Below, piece after piece: positions 9,918 to 18,479 of a DNA stretch of 64,000 nucleotides. Position 1 is the first letter of the stretch. Every line of letters begins with the position of its first letter. Source of the DNA: Bradyrhizobium betae (GTDB taxonomy: Bacteria; Pseudomonadota; Alphaproteobacteria; Rhizobiales; Xanthobacteraceae); assembly GCF_004123905.1 (NCBI RefSeq), contig NZ_MZXW01000035.1, forward strand, positions 372,001-436,000, read 5' to 3'. The notes under the pieces were generated by a model that saw nothing but the letters and a program-made list of their open reading frames with translations, searched no databases and was not told where the DNA came from. A program made the translations under genes and the position numbers.

Positions 9918-10826
9918 ATGCTGGATCAAGGCGCTATCGATTGGGACGACTTTCGTTTCGTGCTGGCCATCGTGCGGGGCGGCTCGGTTTCGGCTGCGGC
10001 AAAGCAACTCGGCGTCGATCATGCCACCGTGATCCGCCGCGTGGACCGGCTGGAAAAGCACCTTTCCGCGAAGCTGTTTGACCGGCGCAAGACCGGCTAT
10101 CTCCTCACCGAGGCCGGCCAGCGCGTCGCCGACAGCGCGGAAGCCATGGAATCGACCATCGTCGCCAACCAGGAGCAGGTCGGCGGCTCGGTGGCGCGGC
10201 TGACCGGAACGGTCAGGATCGGCGCGCCCGACGGGTTCGGCACCGCATTCCTGGCGCCGCGGCTGGCGCCGTTCGCGGACCGCTATCCCGATCTCGATCT
10301 GCAACTTGTAGCGACAGCGCGGCTGTTCAGTCTCTCCAAGCGCGAGGCCGACATCGCGATCAGCCTGACCATGCCGAAGGAAGGCCGCATCGTCGGCCGC
10401 AAGCTTCTGGACTATCGCCTCGGGCTCTATGCGGCCCCTGGCTATCTCGACCGCCATCCGAAGATCACCTCGCGCGAAATGCTGCCGCAGCACCGCTTCG
10501 TCGGTTACATCGAGGAGCTCTTGTTCACGCCGGAGCTCGACTATCTGCCGCAGGTCTCGCCGCGGATTTCGGCGCGCTTCCGCAGTGCCAATCTGATCGC
10601 CCAGCTCAACGCCACATTGTCAGGCTTCGGCATCGCCGTGCTGCCGCACTTCATGGCGGCCGACTATCCACAGCTCGTCGCGGTGTTGCCCGAAGAGATC
10701 TCGATCACGCGGACGTTCTGGATGCTGATGCACGCCGACAGCAAGGATCTCGCGCGGATCAGGGCTGTGGCGGATTACATCGGCGAGATCGTGGAGCGCG
10801 ATCGGGCGCTGTTTGCGGGGAAGTAA
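9918..10826 (+). CDS. LysR-family transcriptional regulator, divergent from mmsA
   Basis: A 302-residue LysR-type regulator. The N-terminal winged helix-turn-helix spans FVLAIVRGGSVSAAAKQLG through ATVIRRVDRLEKHL, and the C-terminal effector domain contains GTVRIGAPDGFG. Two in-frame ATGs (9897 and 9918) are possible. 9918 was taken because the conserved sequence begins shortly after it, and it leaves about 100 bases to mmsA. Divergent position and the shared control region make it the likely regulator of the valine cluster. The effector is unknown. Confidence 0.88.
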   Translation: MLDQGAIDWDDFRFVLAIVRGGSVSAAAKQLGVDHATVIRRVDRLEKHLSAKLFDRRKTGYLLTEAGQRVADSAEAMESTIVANQEQVGGSVARLTGTVRIGAPDGFGTAFLAPRLAPFADRYPDLDLQLVATARLFSLSKREADIAISLTMPKEGRIVGRKLLDYRLGLYAAPGYLDRHPKITSREMLPQHRFVGYIEELLFTPELDYLPQVSPRISARFRSANLIAQLNATLSGFGIAVLPHFMAADYPQLVAVLPEEISITRTFWMLMHADSKDLARIRAVADYIGEIVERDRALFAGK

Positions 10827-10837
10827 ACGATGGTCCC

Positions 10838-10928
10838 GTAGGGTGGGCAAAGCGAAGCGTGCCCACCATGTCAGCCGCGCATGGAGAGATGGTGGGCACG
10901 GCGCAAGGGCGCCTTTGCCCACGCTACG
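10838..10928. repeat. Dispersed palindromic element (GTAGGGTGGG family), copy 1
   Basis: GTAGGGTGGGCAAAGCGAAGCGTGCCCACC is followed by GGTGGGCACGGCG and closes with GCCCACGCTACG. Two nested hairpins form. The same family occurs at 43505-43595. It sits between a plus-strand LysR stop and a minus-strand TetR stop, where a bidirectional terminator would be expected (inference). Confidence 0.85.
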
Positions 10929-10938
10929 GCACCGCGGC

Positions 10939-11559
10939 CTAATTCTGCTTCGCTTTCTTCGCCGCGGTCACCTTCGGCTCCCGCTTCGCGCCCTCCAGCG
11001 CGGAGTCCTTGCCCGCCTTCAGCACCTCGTCCGACAACTCGCTCGACCCCGCAATGCGCGCGAGCAACATGGTGCCGGCCATGGTCGCCAGCGTCGCGAT
11101 CGCCTGCTTGCGCGCGGCCTTGCGCGGCAGGTTCGGGATGTAGTCCGTCATCATCTCGACCATCTCGTCGAGCTTGCCGGCAAAGGCTTTTCGCGTTTTC
11201 GGGCTCTCGCGGGCGATCTCGGCGCCGAGCGCAGGGATCGAGCAGCCATGGCCGGGATTGTCGCGATGGAGCGCCGAGAGATAGGTCTCGACCATCTGGG
11301 TGAGCTGCTTCTCGGGTGCGACCTGATGCGACTGTTTGCGCCAGTTCTCCATCGCGCGGTCCATGGCATAGCCAAAGGCCTCGATCACCAGCGCCTCGCG
11401 GGAATCGAAATGCGCGTAGAAGCCGCCATGGGTCAGGCCCGCCTCCTTCATGAGGTCGGCGACGCCGATGCCGTGAGCGCCCTTTTCGCGCAGCCGCACC
11501 GAGGCCTTCTTGACGATGCGGTCGTGGGTTTCCTGCTTGTGTTCCCGGGAATAGCGCAT
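10939..11559 (-). CDS. TetR-family transcriptional regulator
   Basis: A 206-residue protein with a TetR N-terminal DNA-binding domain: a helix (RIVKKASVRLREKGAHGIGVADLMKEAGLTHGGFYAHFDSREAL) in which GLTHGGFYAHF is the recognition helix turn. The remainder is the helical ligand domain. The pattern KxxGFYAHF is common in regulators of the NemR/AcrR type. It lies downstream of the PaaI thioesterase gene on the same strand. A palindrome at 12171-12188 in the next control region is a candidate binding site. The ligand is not evident; an acyl-CoA is possible from context. Confidence 0.88.
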   Translation of the reverse strand: MRYSREHKQETHDRIVKKASVRLREKGAHGIGVADLMKEAGLTHGGFYAHFDSREALVIEAFGYAMDRAMENWRKQSHQVAPEKQLTQMVETYLSALHRDNPGHGCSIPALGAEIARESPKTRKAFAGKLDEMVEMMTDYIPNLPRKAARKQAIATLATMAGTMLLARIAGSSELSDEVLKAGKDSALEGAKREPKVTAAKKAKQN

Positions 11560-11623
11560 ACGGATCTCATTGAATGTCGGAGATCATCTCATAACACAGA
11601 AATGGACCGGACAGCGTATTAAT

Positions 11624-12157
11624 TCACGCTAAGTTGTTGCCGATCATGGAAAAGGTTGCAGTTGCATGGACCGCGAGCGCGCCCTTGCCGTCGCGGACAA
11701 ATCCCTCGGTGTAGCTGGTCTGGCGCCCCAGCTTGATGATTTTACCTTCCGCCGAGATCAGCCCGGAACGGACCGACAGCGGGCGCAGAAAGGTCATCTT
11801 CAAATCGAGCGTGACGGACGACTGCCCGGCCTCCAGCCGCGTCGAAATCGCGCAGCCCATAGCGGTGTCGATCAGCGCCGCGGCGGTCGCGCCATGCAGG
11901 AGGCCGATAGTATTTTCGAGGTCCTCACGCGGCTCCAGCTCCATCACGATCCGGCCCGGCTCGACCACCGCCATGGTGAAGCCGATCAGCTTTGCGAAGG
12001 GCGGCGGCGGCAAGCGGCCGTCGCGGATGCCGAGCATGGCGTCTATGCCGGAGAGCCCCATCGCGACTTTCGCGACCTGCGCCGGCACCTGCCAGTCCAC
12101 GACGCGCTCACGGCGCTGCGCGGGCGAAAACAGGTCGAGTTGAGCGATGTCAGTCAT
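11624..12157 (-). CDS. PaaI-family hot-dog thioesterase
   Basis: A 177-residue protein with a single hot-dog domain. The signature GLLHGATAAALIDTAMGCAI, with the active-site acid region following the HGG-like turn, matches the PaaI/YbdB acyl-CoA thioesterases. It would release CoA from an aryl or acyl thioester in the cytoplasm. It is divergent from a crotonase gene and followed by TetR, with the three genes grouped around one palindrome. The precise substrate is not visible. Confidence 0.85.
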   Translation of the reverse strand: MTDIAQLDLFSPAQRRERVVDWQVPAQVAKVAMGLSGIDAMLGIRDGRLPPPPFAKLIGFTMAVVEPGRIVMELEPREDLENTIGLLHGATAAALIDTAMGCAISTRLEAGQSSVTLDLKMTFLRPLSVRSGLISAEGKIIKLGRQTSYTEGFVRDGKGALAVHATATFSMIGNNLA

Positions 12158-12170
12158 CAGGCGCCTCTTT

Positions 12171-12188
12171 GTATGATTAATATCATAC
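12171..12188. promoter_or_regulatory. Palindromic operator candidate for the TetR regulator
   Basis: GTATGAT-TAAT-ATCATAC is a perfect 7-bp inverted repeat with a 4-base centre. It lies 14 bases upstream of the thioesterase start, in the region divergent to the crotonase gene. Size and symmetry fit a TetR dimer site. The link to the TetR gene at 10939-11559 is by proximity only. Confidence 0.6.
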
Positions 12189-12310
12189 TATGCTGCGGAC
12201 TTCCCGCTGGCAACTCAGGCGCCACCCGCTTGACAAGCGGGACGTTTCGGCCCGGAAGTGATCGCGACCGGTGCGCCTCGCGCCTGTCCACGAAACTCCG
12301 AGATCCCGCG

Positions 12311-13081
12311 ATGGAAATGCTCAACAACCACTGTGGCGTCACGCGCGATGCGCGCGGCGTCGTCCATGTCGCGATCTGCAACGCCGGCTCGCTGAATATT
12401 CTGGGCTCGCCCGTCACCGACGCGGTGCGCGAAGGCTTGCAGCAGCTTTCCTCCGACCGCAGCATCCGCGTCGTGGTGCTGCGCGGCCAGAGCGAGAAGA
12501 GCATGATCGGCGGCGCCGACATCAAGGAGATGGCGAAGCTCGACCAGACATCGGCCGAAGCCTTCATCAGCCGCCTGCGCGATCTCTGCGAAGCCGTGCG
12601 CCAGTTCCCCGCTCCCGTGATCGCGCGCATGCCCGGCTGGTGTCTCGGCGGCGGGCTCGAGGTCGCAGCCGCCTGCGACTTCCGGATCGCCGCGCATGAT
12701 GCGCATTTCGGCATGCCCGAGGTCCGCGTCGGCATCCCCTCGGTGATCCATGCAGCACTTTTGCCGCGCCTGATCGGCTGGGCCCGCGCGCGCTGGCTGG
12801 TGATGACGGCGGAAAACATCGACGCACCGACGGCGCTGGCCTGGGGACTGGTCGACAAGGTAGCCGCGCCAGGTGGGCTCGATGCCGAGGTCGAGCACGT
12901 CGTGAAAGCGCTGCTCGAATGCGGCCCCGAGGCGCTGCGGTCGCAGAAGGCGCTGCTCCGGCAATGGGAGGAATTGCCGCTGACGGAGTCGGTCAATCTG
13001 AGCGTGAAGGTGTTCGGCGAGTCGTTCCTGACGGACGAGCCGACGCGGCTGATGCAGGCGTTTGTAAACAGGAAGCGGTAA
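12311..13081 (+). CDS. Enoyl-CoA hydratase/isomerase family protein
   Basis: A 256-residue crotonase. The oxyanion segments SMIGGADIKEM and PGWCLGGGLEVAAACD are clear, and both catalytic-type acids are present: the Glu in GGGLE and the Glu in MPEVRVGIPS. This suggests a true hydratase. ATG at 12311 was chosen because the conserved N-terminus starts there; the longer open frame upstream is antisense to the thioesterase. It is divergent from the thioesterase and followed 246 bases later by a thiolase. It could supply the methacrylyl-CoA hydration step missing from the valine cluster, but that is speculative. Confidence 0.87.
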   Translation: MEMLNNHCGVTRDARGVVHVAICNAGSLNILGSPVTDAVREGLQQLSSDRSIRVVVLRGQSEKSMIGGADIKEMAKLDQTSAEAFISRLRDLCEAVRQFPAPVIARMPGWCLGGGLEVAAACDFRIAAHDAHFGMPEVRVGIPSVIHAALLPRLIGWARARWLVMTAENIDAPTALAWGLVDKVAAPGGLDAEVEHVVKALLECGPEALRSQKALLRQWEELPLTESVNLSVKVFGESFLTDEPTRLMQAFVNRKR

Positions 13082-13096
13082 GGGCTCCAAAGACGG

Positions 13097-13198
13097 TGTC
13101 ATGCTCCGCGAAAGCGGGGCATCCAGTACGCCGCGGCCCCTCCGTATTCCCGCACGGCCTCTGGAATACTGGATCACCCGCTTTCGCGGGTGATGACA
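13097..13198. repeat. Palindromic intergenic element (TGTCATGCTCCGCGAAAGCGGGGCAT family)
   Basis: TGTCAT followed by CGCGAAAGCGGG and CCAGTA is mirrored by TACTGG, CCCGCTTTCGCGGG and ATGACA. The left and right parts form a long imperfect stem, and each end also holds its own CGAAAGCG hairpin. It lies between the crotonase and thiolase genes. Confidence 0.8.
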
Positions 13199-13279
13199 GC
13201 TGAGGGGACGCTCACACGAGCAAATCTCATGCGAACCGCAGATTTTCTCATCCCCGGCGCGGTTGCATTTTTTGCACCG

Positions 13280-13291
13280 CATCATATGATG
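13280..13291. promoter_or_regulatory. 12-bp palindrome upstream of the thiolase gene
   Basis: CATCATATGATG is a perfect dyad 36 bases before the thiolase ATG, in an AT-richer stretch (GCATTTTTTGCACC just upstream). It could be an operator. Its half-sites ATCAT/ATGAT recall the arms of the palindrome at 12171-12188 but in the inverted order, so a common regulator is uncertain. Confidence 0.4.
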
Positions 13292-13327
13292 AGCGTAATC
13301 TTACCCATCATCACAGGGAGTTTTGTC

Positions 13328-14524
13328 ATGGCCGAAGCCGCCGATCCCGTCGTCATCGTCTCCGCCGCCCGCACCCCGCTTGGCCGTTTCATGGGCGAGC
13401 TGTCGCCGCTGCCCGCGCACAAGCTCGGCTCGCATGTGATCGGTGCGGTGCTGGAGCGCGCAAAACTCGCGCCCGAGAAAGTCGACGAGGTCTTCATGGG
13501 CTGCGTGCTACCGGCCGGTCAGGGCCAGGCACCGGCGCGCCAGGCTGCCCGCGCGGCCGGCCTGCCCGATGCCACCGGCGCGACTACGGTCAACAAGGTC
13601 TGCGGCTCCGGCATGAAGGCGACCATGCTGGCGCACGACATCATCCGCGCCGGCTCGGCCGACATCGTCGTCTCCGGCGGCATGGAGAGCATGAGCAACG
13701 CGCCCTACCTGCTCGCCAAGGCCCGCGGCGGCTACCGCGCCGGCCACGACCGCATCATTGACCACATGATGATGGACGGCCTCGAGGACGCCTACGAGAG
13801 CGGCCGCTCGATGGGCGATTTCGGCGAGGCCACGGCCGAAGCCTACCAGTTCACCCGCAAGGACCAGGACGCCTACGCCATGGAAACGCTGAGCCGCGCG
13901 CGCAAGGCGGTCGAGAGCGGCGCGTTCAAGGCCGAGATTGTGCCGATCACGCTGAGCGAGAAGGCCGGCCCGCGCATCGTTGCCAATGACGAGCATCCGC
14001 TGAAGGTCGATCCCGCCAAGATCCCCGGCCTGAAGCCGGCATTCCGCGCCAACGGCACCATCACGCCCGCCGCCTCCTCCGCCAATGCCGACGGCGCCGC
14101 CGCGCTGGTGCTGACGAAACGCTCGCTCGCCGATCGCAATGGGCTACCAGCGATCGCCGAGATCAAGGGCCACGCCACCCACAGCCAGGAGCCGCAATGG
14201 TTCACCACGGCGCCGATCCCGGCGATCCGCAAGCTGCTGGACAAGGTCGGCTGGAGCGCCGGCGACGTCGACCTGTTCGAGATCAACGAGGCCTTCGCCG
14301 TGGTGGCAATGGCGGCGCAGCGCGATCTCGGCATCGCCAGAGAGAAGCTCAACATCAATGGCGGCGCCTGCGCGCTCGGCCATCCCATCGGCGCCACCGG
14401 CGCGCGGCTGATCGTGACGCTGCTGCACGCGCTCGAGGCCAACAATCTCAAGCGCGGCGTTGCGGCGCTCTGTATCGGCGGCGGTGAAGCCACGGCGATC
14501 GCGGTGGAGCGTTTCACGCACTGA
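13328..14524 (+). CDS. Acetyl-CoA C-acetyltransferase (thiolase)
   Basis: A 398-residue thiolase. The nucleophile is Cys92 in NKVCGSGMKA, the NEAFA motif is in LFEINEAFAVV, and the catalytic His/Cys pair is in GGACALGHPIGATGAR and CIGGGEATA. All active-site groups are intact. It makes acetoacetyl-CoA or cleaves 3-ketoacyl-CoA. Upstream in-frame starts exist, but ATG at 13328 follows CACAGGGAG-type purine-rich sequence and begins at the conserved MAEAADPVVIVSAARTP. A strong hairpin follows the stop. Confidence 0.93.
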   Translation: MAEAADPVVIVSAARTPLGRFMGELSPLPAHKLGSHVIGAVLERAKLAPEKVDEVFMGCVLPAGQGQAPARQAARAAGLPDATGATTVNKVCGSGMKATMLAHDIIRAGSADIVVSGGMESMSNAPYLLAKARGGYRAGHDRIIDHMMMDGLEDAYESGRSMGDFGEATAEAYQFTRKDQDAYAMETLSRARKAVESGAFKAEIVPITLSEKAGPRIVANDEHPLKVDPAKIPGLKPAFRANGTITPAASSANADGAAALVLTKRSLADRNGLPAIAEIKGHATHSQEPQWFTTAPIPAIRKLLDKVGWSAGDVDLFEINEAFAVVAMAAQRDLGIAREKLNINGGACALGHPIGATGARLIVTLLHALEANNLKRGVAALCIGGGEATAIAVERFTH

Positions 14525-14544
14525 CGACCAAAGTCCGTAAACGA

Positions 14545-14570
14545 GGGAAGTCTGTCATTTCAGACTTCCC
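14545..14570 (+). terminator. Hairpin downstream of the thiolase gene
   Basis: GGGAAGTCTG and CAGACTTCCC form a perfect 10-bp stem around the loop TCATTT, 20 bases after the thiolase stop. There is no T-run after the stem, so intrinsic termination may be weak. Position and perfection of the stem support a terminator or 3'-end stabiliser. Confidence 0.6.
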
Positions 14571-14636
14571 ACTTCCATGCCAGACTGGAACAATGACGCC
14601 GGTCTCCCTGAGACCGCCAACCAAGATTGAGGGGCA

Positions 14637-15932
14637 ATGATCTCGAACTGGCTCGCGGCAGCGCTCGGCCGCCGCAATATCCACTATGGCTGGGTGATGG
14701 TCGGCGTGACTTTCCTTGCCGCGCTGATCAGCGCCGGCACGGTCGGCGCGCCCGGCGTGTTCATCGTTCCGCTTCAGAAGGAGTTCGGCTGGAGCACGGC
14801 GGAGATTTCGTCGGCGCTCTCGATCCGCTTCATCCTGTTCGGCTTGATGGCGCCGTTTGCGGCCGCCCTGCTCAACCGCTACGGCCTGCGTAACGTGACG
14901 CTGTTAGCCCAGCTCATCGTGGTGTCGGCGCTGGTGGCCTCGCTCGGCATGACCCAGGTCTGGCAACTCGTGGCGCTTTGGGGCGTGGTGATCGGTATCG
15001 GCACCGGCATGACTGCGCTCGTGCTCGGCGCCACCATCGCGACGCGCTGGTTCGCGGCGCGGCGCGGCCTCGTCGTCGGCATCCTGACCGCGAGCGTCGC
15101 CACCGGCCAGCTCGTGTTCCTGCCGCTGCTCGCAAGCCTGACCGAACGCTACGGCTGGCGGCTTGCGCTCGGCTTCGTCTGCATCGCGCTTGGCGTTTCC
15201 GCCCTCGCCGTCCTCCTCGTGATGCGCGACCGGCCGAGCGACGTCGGCTTACGCCCGTTCGGCGACGAGGGCACCGAGCCCCTGCCCGTGCCGCCGGTGA
15301 ACCACGGCTCGATCACGGCCGTGGCACTTGGCACGCTGCGCGATGCCTCGAAGTCGAGTGCGTTCTGGATCCTGTTTGCGACCTTCTTCGTCTGCGGCGC
15401 CTCGACCAACGGCCTCGTCCAGGTCCACCTGATTCCGATGTGCCTCGATTTCGGCATCCCGCAGGTGCAGGCCGCCAGCCTGCTCGCTGCGATGGGCATC
15501 TTCGACTTCTTCGGCACCATCATGTCGGGCTGGCTGTCGGACCGCTACGACAACCGTTACCTCCTGTTCTGGTACTACGGCCTGCGCGGGCTCTCGCTGA
15601 TCTTCCTGCCCTTCAGCGATTTCTCGTTCTATGGGCTCTCGATCTTCGCGATGTTCTACGGGCTCGACTGGATCGCGACGGTGCCGCCGACGGTACGTCT
15701 CACCGCGCGGAAGTTCGGACCCGAGCGCGCCAATCTGGTGTTCGGCTGGATCTTTGCCGGCCACCAGCTCGGCGCCGGTACCGCCGCGTTCGGCGCCGGT
15801 TTCTCGCGGACGGTCTATCAGAGTTACCTGCCCGCCTTCTTCATCGCCGGCGCGCTCTGCGTGTTCGCCTCACTGATCGTGCTGGCGCTGTCCCGGCAGC
15901 CGAAGCCGCAAGCGAAACCTGCGATGGCCTAG
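14637..15932 (+). CDS. MFS transporter (oxalate/formate antiporter-like or monocarboxylate type)
   Basis: A 431-residue protein with about twelve hydrophobic helices. The central loop (RPSDVGLRPFGDEGTEP) separates two halves, and SGWLSDRYDNRY is the loop 8-9 MFS signature. The N-terminal segment IHYGWVMVGVTFL is typical of OFA/monocarboxylate-type carriers. ATG at 14637 follows GAGGGG. Its stop codon shares bases with the porin stop on the other strand (CTAG). The substrate is unknown. Confidence 0.88.
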   Translation: MISNWLAAALGRRNIHYGWVMVGVTFLAALISAGTVGAPGVFIVPLQKEFGWSTAEISSALSIRFILFGLMAPFAAALLNRYGLRNVTLLAQLIVVSALVASLGMTQVWQLVALWGVVIGIGTGMTALVLGATIATRWFAARRGLVVGILTASVATGQLVFLPLLASLTERYGWRLALGFVCIALGVSALAVLLVMRDRPSDVGLRPFGDEGTEPLPVPPVNHGSITAVALGTLRDASKSSAFWILFATFFVCGASTNGLVQVHLIPMCLDFGIPQVQAASLLAAMGIFDFFGTIMSGWLSDRYDNRYLLFWYYGLRGLSLIFLPFSDFSFYGLSIFAMFYGLDWIATVPPTVRLTARKFGPERANLVFGWIFAGHQLGAGTAAFGAGFSRTVYQSYLPAFFIAGALCVFASLIVLALSRQPKPQAKPAMA

Positions 15933-17332
15933 TACCTGATCGTGGTGGTGACGCCGAACACTGCGGCGTCACCGATCCGCGCCACGCCGCTCGGATCGTT
16001 CGGGTTCGGGATGCCGCCCGAGGGACGAAACACGTACTGGAAGTAAGGCGCGATCAGCCAACCCGGCTTGATGTGCGCCTCGTAGATCATCTCGATCAGG
16101 GTCTCGTTGCTGCGCACCGGGCTCTGCACACCGGTGAAGGTCTGCGTATCGATATCGAGATTGCGCGCGGTGTTCGATATCCGCATATAGGCCGCCGCCA
16201 CGCCGAAGCGGTCGATCGGACGGCCGGGGACGAAGCCGACGAAACCGACGCCGCCGTCGAGATAGAGATCGATCAGATTGCGGTCCGGCGGGCTGTAGGC
16301 GATACGGCCGAACGCGGTGACGCCGGGGACCGAGGCTGACGTGGTGTTGTCCTTGACCTCCGGCGGCCGGTACAGCACCTGCTCGATCACGGCGAAGATG
16401 CCGTAATTGCCGCGGAGCTTTGCCGGAATGCCGCTGCCGTCGGGATCGGCGATCGACTGGCCCTGCACCGTAAAGCGCTGGCTGTCGAACGAGCCGTAGT
16501 GCTTCCAGGCGCCCGGCGTGAAATTGCCGGCGAGCGGGCGACCGCCGATATCGATGTCGTAATCGAACCTGACCTGCCCGATCACCCACGGCGGATCGTT
16601 GACGCGAAACGCGAGTCCGTGATGGTCGCGCAATTGCGGATCGGCATCGCCAGGCCCGGACGGATCGCCGTTGAAGACAGCGCCGAAGATGGTGATCTTG
16701 TCGGTCAGCGCCGCCTTGATGCGAATGCCGGGCACCGCAATCGGTGGCGCCGGGCCGCCGGCCGGAAGGTTGGAAGCCTTGATCGCGGGCCAGCCGAAGG
16801 TGCCGTTGATGAAGAGGTCGTCGGTCTCGCTGTCGAAGAACTCGACGTCGGCGGCCTGCTGGCCGGCCCTGATGTTCAGCCTTCCGTCGAAGAAGCTCTG
16901 CTCGAAATAGGCGTTATAGAGCCGCTGGTCCGGCAGCGCCTCGATCTCGCTGATGGTCGCGAGATTCATCACGTAGTTGCGGGAGAGCCCCTGGCCGTAG
17001 ATCACGAATGCATTGGCGTAGAAGCGGCCGCCGGTCCAGCCGACCAGCTTGTCCAGATCGGCATCGACCGACAGATCGAGCCGGCCGAAATGGATGGCGC
17101 CGCGCTTCACGCCGCCGGAGACGTTGCCGATGTTGTCGGCGATATAGGTGGCGCCGAAATTCAGGCCCTTGTTGGCGAGGCCGTCATGCCATTCGTTGAA
17201 CCATTTCGGTGCCAGCCATGCGGCCGCGCTCTCGTCCTTGGCGCCGGCGAACGCGCTGGTGCTCGTCACCGCGGAGGCCAGCGCAATCGCGGCCGTCCAT
17301 CGCAACAGAGAACTATGGGCAGTCCCGATCAC
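15929..17332 (-). CDS. OprB-family carbohydrate-selective porin
   Basis: A 467-residue outer-membrane beta-barrel protein. It starts with a signal peptide (LLRWTAAIALASAVTSTSAFAG, cleavage expected near residue 29) and continues with alternating aromatic strands such as GGRFYANAFVIYGQGLS and IRAGQQAADVEFFDSETDDLF, and ends in TTTIRY, an aromatic C-terminus as expected for insertion by Bam. OprB porins pass sugars or other small solutes. The start is GTG at 17332. It is convergent with the MFS gene, so co-transcription is excluded. Confidence 0.87.
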   Translation of the reverse strand: MIGTAHSSLLRWTAAIALASAVTSTSAFAGAKDESAAAWLAPKWFNEWHDGLANKGLNFGATYIADNIGNVSGGVKRGAIHFGRLDLSVDADLDKLVGWTGGRFYANAFVIYGQGLSRNYVMNLATISEIEALPDQRLYNAYFEQSFFDGRLNIRAGQQAADVEFFDSETDDLFINGTFGWPAIKASNLPAGGPAPPIAVPGIRIKAALTDKITIFGAVFNGDPSGPGDADPQLRDHHGLAFRVNDPPWVIGQVRFDYDIDIGGRPLAGNFTPGAWKHYGSFDSQRFTVQGQSIADPDGSGIPAKLRGNYGIFAVIEQVLYRPPEVKDNTTSASVPGVTAFGRIAYSPPDRNLIDLYLDGGVGFVGFVPGRPIDRFGVAAAYMRISNTARNLDIDTQTFTGVQSPVRSNETLIEMIYEAHIKPGWLIAPYFQYVFRPSGGIPNPNDPSGVARIGDAAVFGVTTTIRY

Positions 17333-17354
17333 GGCTGATATCCGCTGGCATACT

Positions 17355-18371
17355 CTATTTGAATATGCCCGTGCGCCGCATAAAGAGATAGGCCCCAGCG
17401 ATCGACGAGGCCATCAGCACCGCCGCCCAGAGAAATCCGCTCTCGACGTCGGTCAGCGGCAGCCCCTTGGTGTTCATGCCGAAGATGCCGGTGATCAGCG
17501 TCGGCGGCAGCAAGAGCGAGGTCACGACGGAGAGCGTGTGGAGGTGCCGGTTGCTCTCCTCCTCGTTCTTGAAGCGCAGTTCCTCCTCGAGCAGCCGGCT
17601 GCGCTCGCGTAGTTCGACGATGTCGTGGTCGAGGCCATCCAGCCGTTGCGCCAGCTTGCCGGCCTGAATGCGCAGCGCCGGCGATAGATGATCGGTGTTC
17701 TTCTGATCGAGCCGGTGGAACAGCACGCGCAGGCCGGTAAGCTGGCGATGCAGCCTGACGCAGGTGCGGCGGAGACGGCCGAGATCGCGGCGCATCTCGG
17801 GTTTGACATCGTCGGCCAGGATCCGCTCCTCGATGCCATCGATCTCCTGACCGAGCTTGTCGGCCATCCGATCGAGCGTGTCGGCGACCTCGTCGACGAT
17901 CTTCTCCAAGAGATGGGCGACGTTGTCGACGCGGTAGCCGCCTTCGAGCACCCGGCGCGTCGCATCCGCCGAGCACAGCGCCTGATGACGGCCGCTGACC
18001 AGAAGGCGCTCGGTCATGGCGAAGCGCAGGAATGCCGTGTCCTCCGTCGCGCTGCCGATGTCGCGCACGAGGTCGGAGAACACGCCGTAGACGCAATGGT
18101 CGATGACATGGAGCTGCTGGAACGTGTCGTTCGAGAGCAGCAATTCGCGCGCGAGCGGCGGCAGGTGTGAGGCTGCGATCCACGGCCGCGCCCGCGCATC
18201 GGTCAGGTTGAAATGCAGCCAGAGCCGGCCGTCATGGCTGAACTCGATCGGCTGGTCGATCGCGAGCGCCTCGGCGCTGCCGTCGCTGTGCAGGCGGAAC
18301 GCCCACACCAAGCCCGGAATGGCAGGTTCGGTGTTCGATATCGCGCTGGCAAGCTTTGCCGGCTCAGCCAT
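17355..18371 (-). CDS. CorA/ZntB-family divalent metal transporter
   Basis: A 338-residue protein. The N-terminal cytoplasmic domain is followed by a long alpha-helical stretch (DTLDRMADKLGQEIDGIEERI onward) and two C-terminal membrane helices. The first ends in the GMN motif (FGMNTKGLPL), the selectivity filter of the CorA superfamily. The loop after GMN suggests the ZntB branch (zinc) rather than CorA proper. ATG at 18371 was preferred over a TTG twelve bases upstream. It starts in the same direction as the porin and is 22 bases from it. Confidence 0.88.
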   Translation of the reverse strand: MAEPAKLASAISNTEPAIPGLVWAFRLHSDGSAEALAIDQPIEFSHDGRLWLHFNLTDARARPWIAASHLPPLARELLLSNDTFQQLHVIDHCVYGVFSDLVRDIGSATEDTAFLRFAMTERLLVSGRHQALCSADATRRVLEGGYRVDNVAHLLEKIVDEVADTLDRMADKLGQEIDGIEERILADDVKPEMRRDLGRLRRTCVRLHRQLTGLRVLFHRLDQKNTDHLSPALRIQAGKLAQRLDGLDHDIVELRERSRLLEEELRFKNEEESNRHLHTLSVVTSLLLPPTLITGIFGMNTKGLPLTDVESGFLWAAVLMASSIAGAYLFMRRTGIFK

Positions 18372-18479
18372 GGCCAACCCCAACCGTCAACAGATGCCCC
18401 GTCTCCGGAAGATGGCTGACGGCATCCTCCGGAGCACGGGTACTCAATTACGGCATTGTTACAGTTTGATGATGGCGCC

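Noticed and set aside
11612-11630. AGCGT-N8-ACGCT inverted repeat at the thioesterase stop
   Set aside because: Arms of only five bases overlapping coding sequence; too weak for a terminator or operator call.
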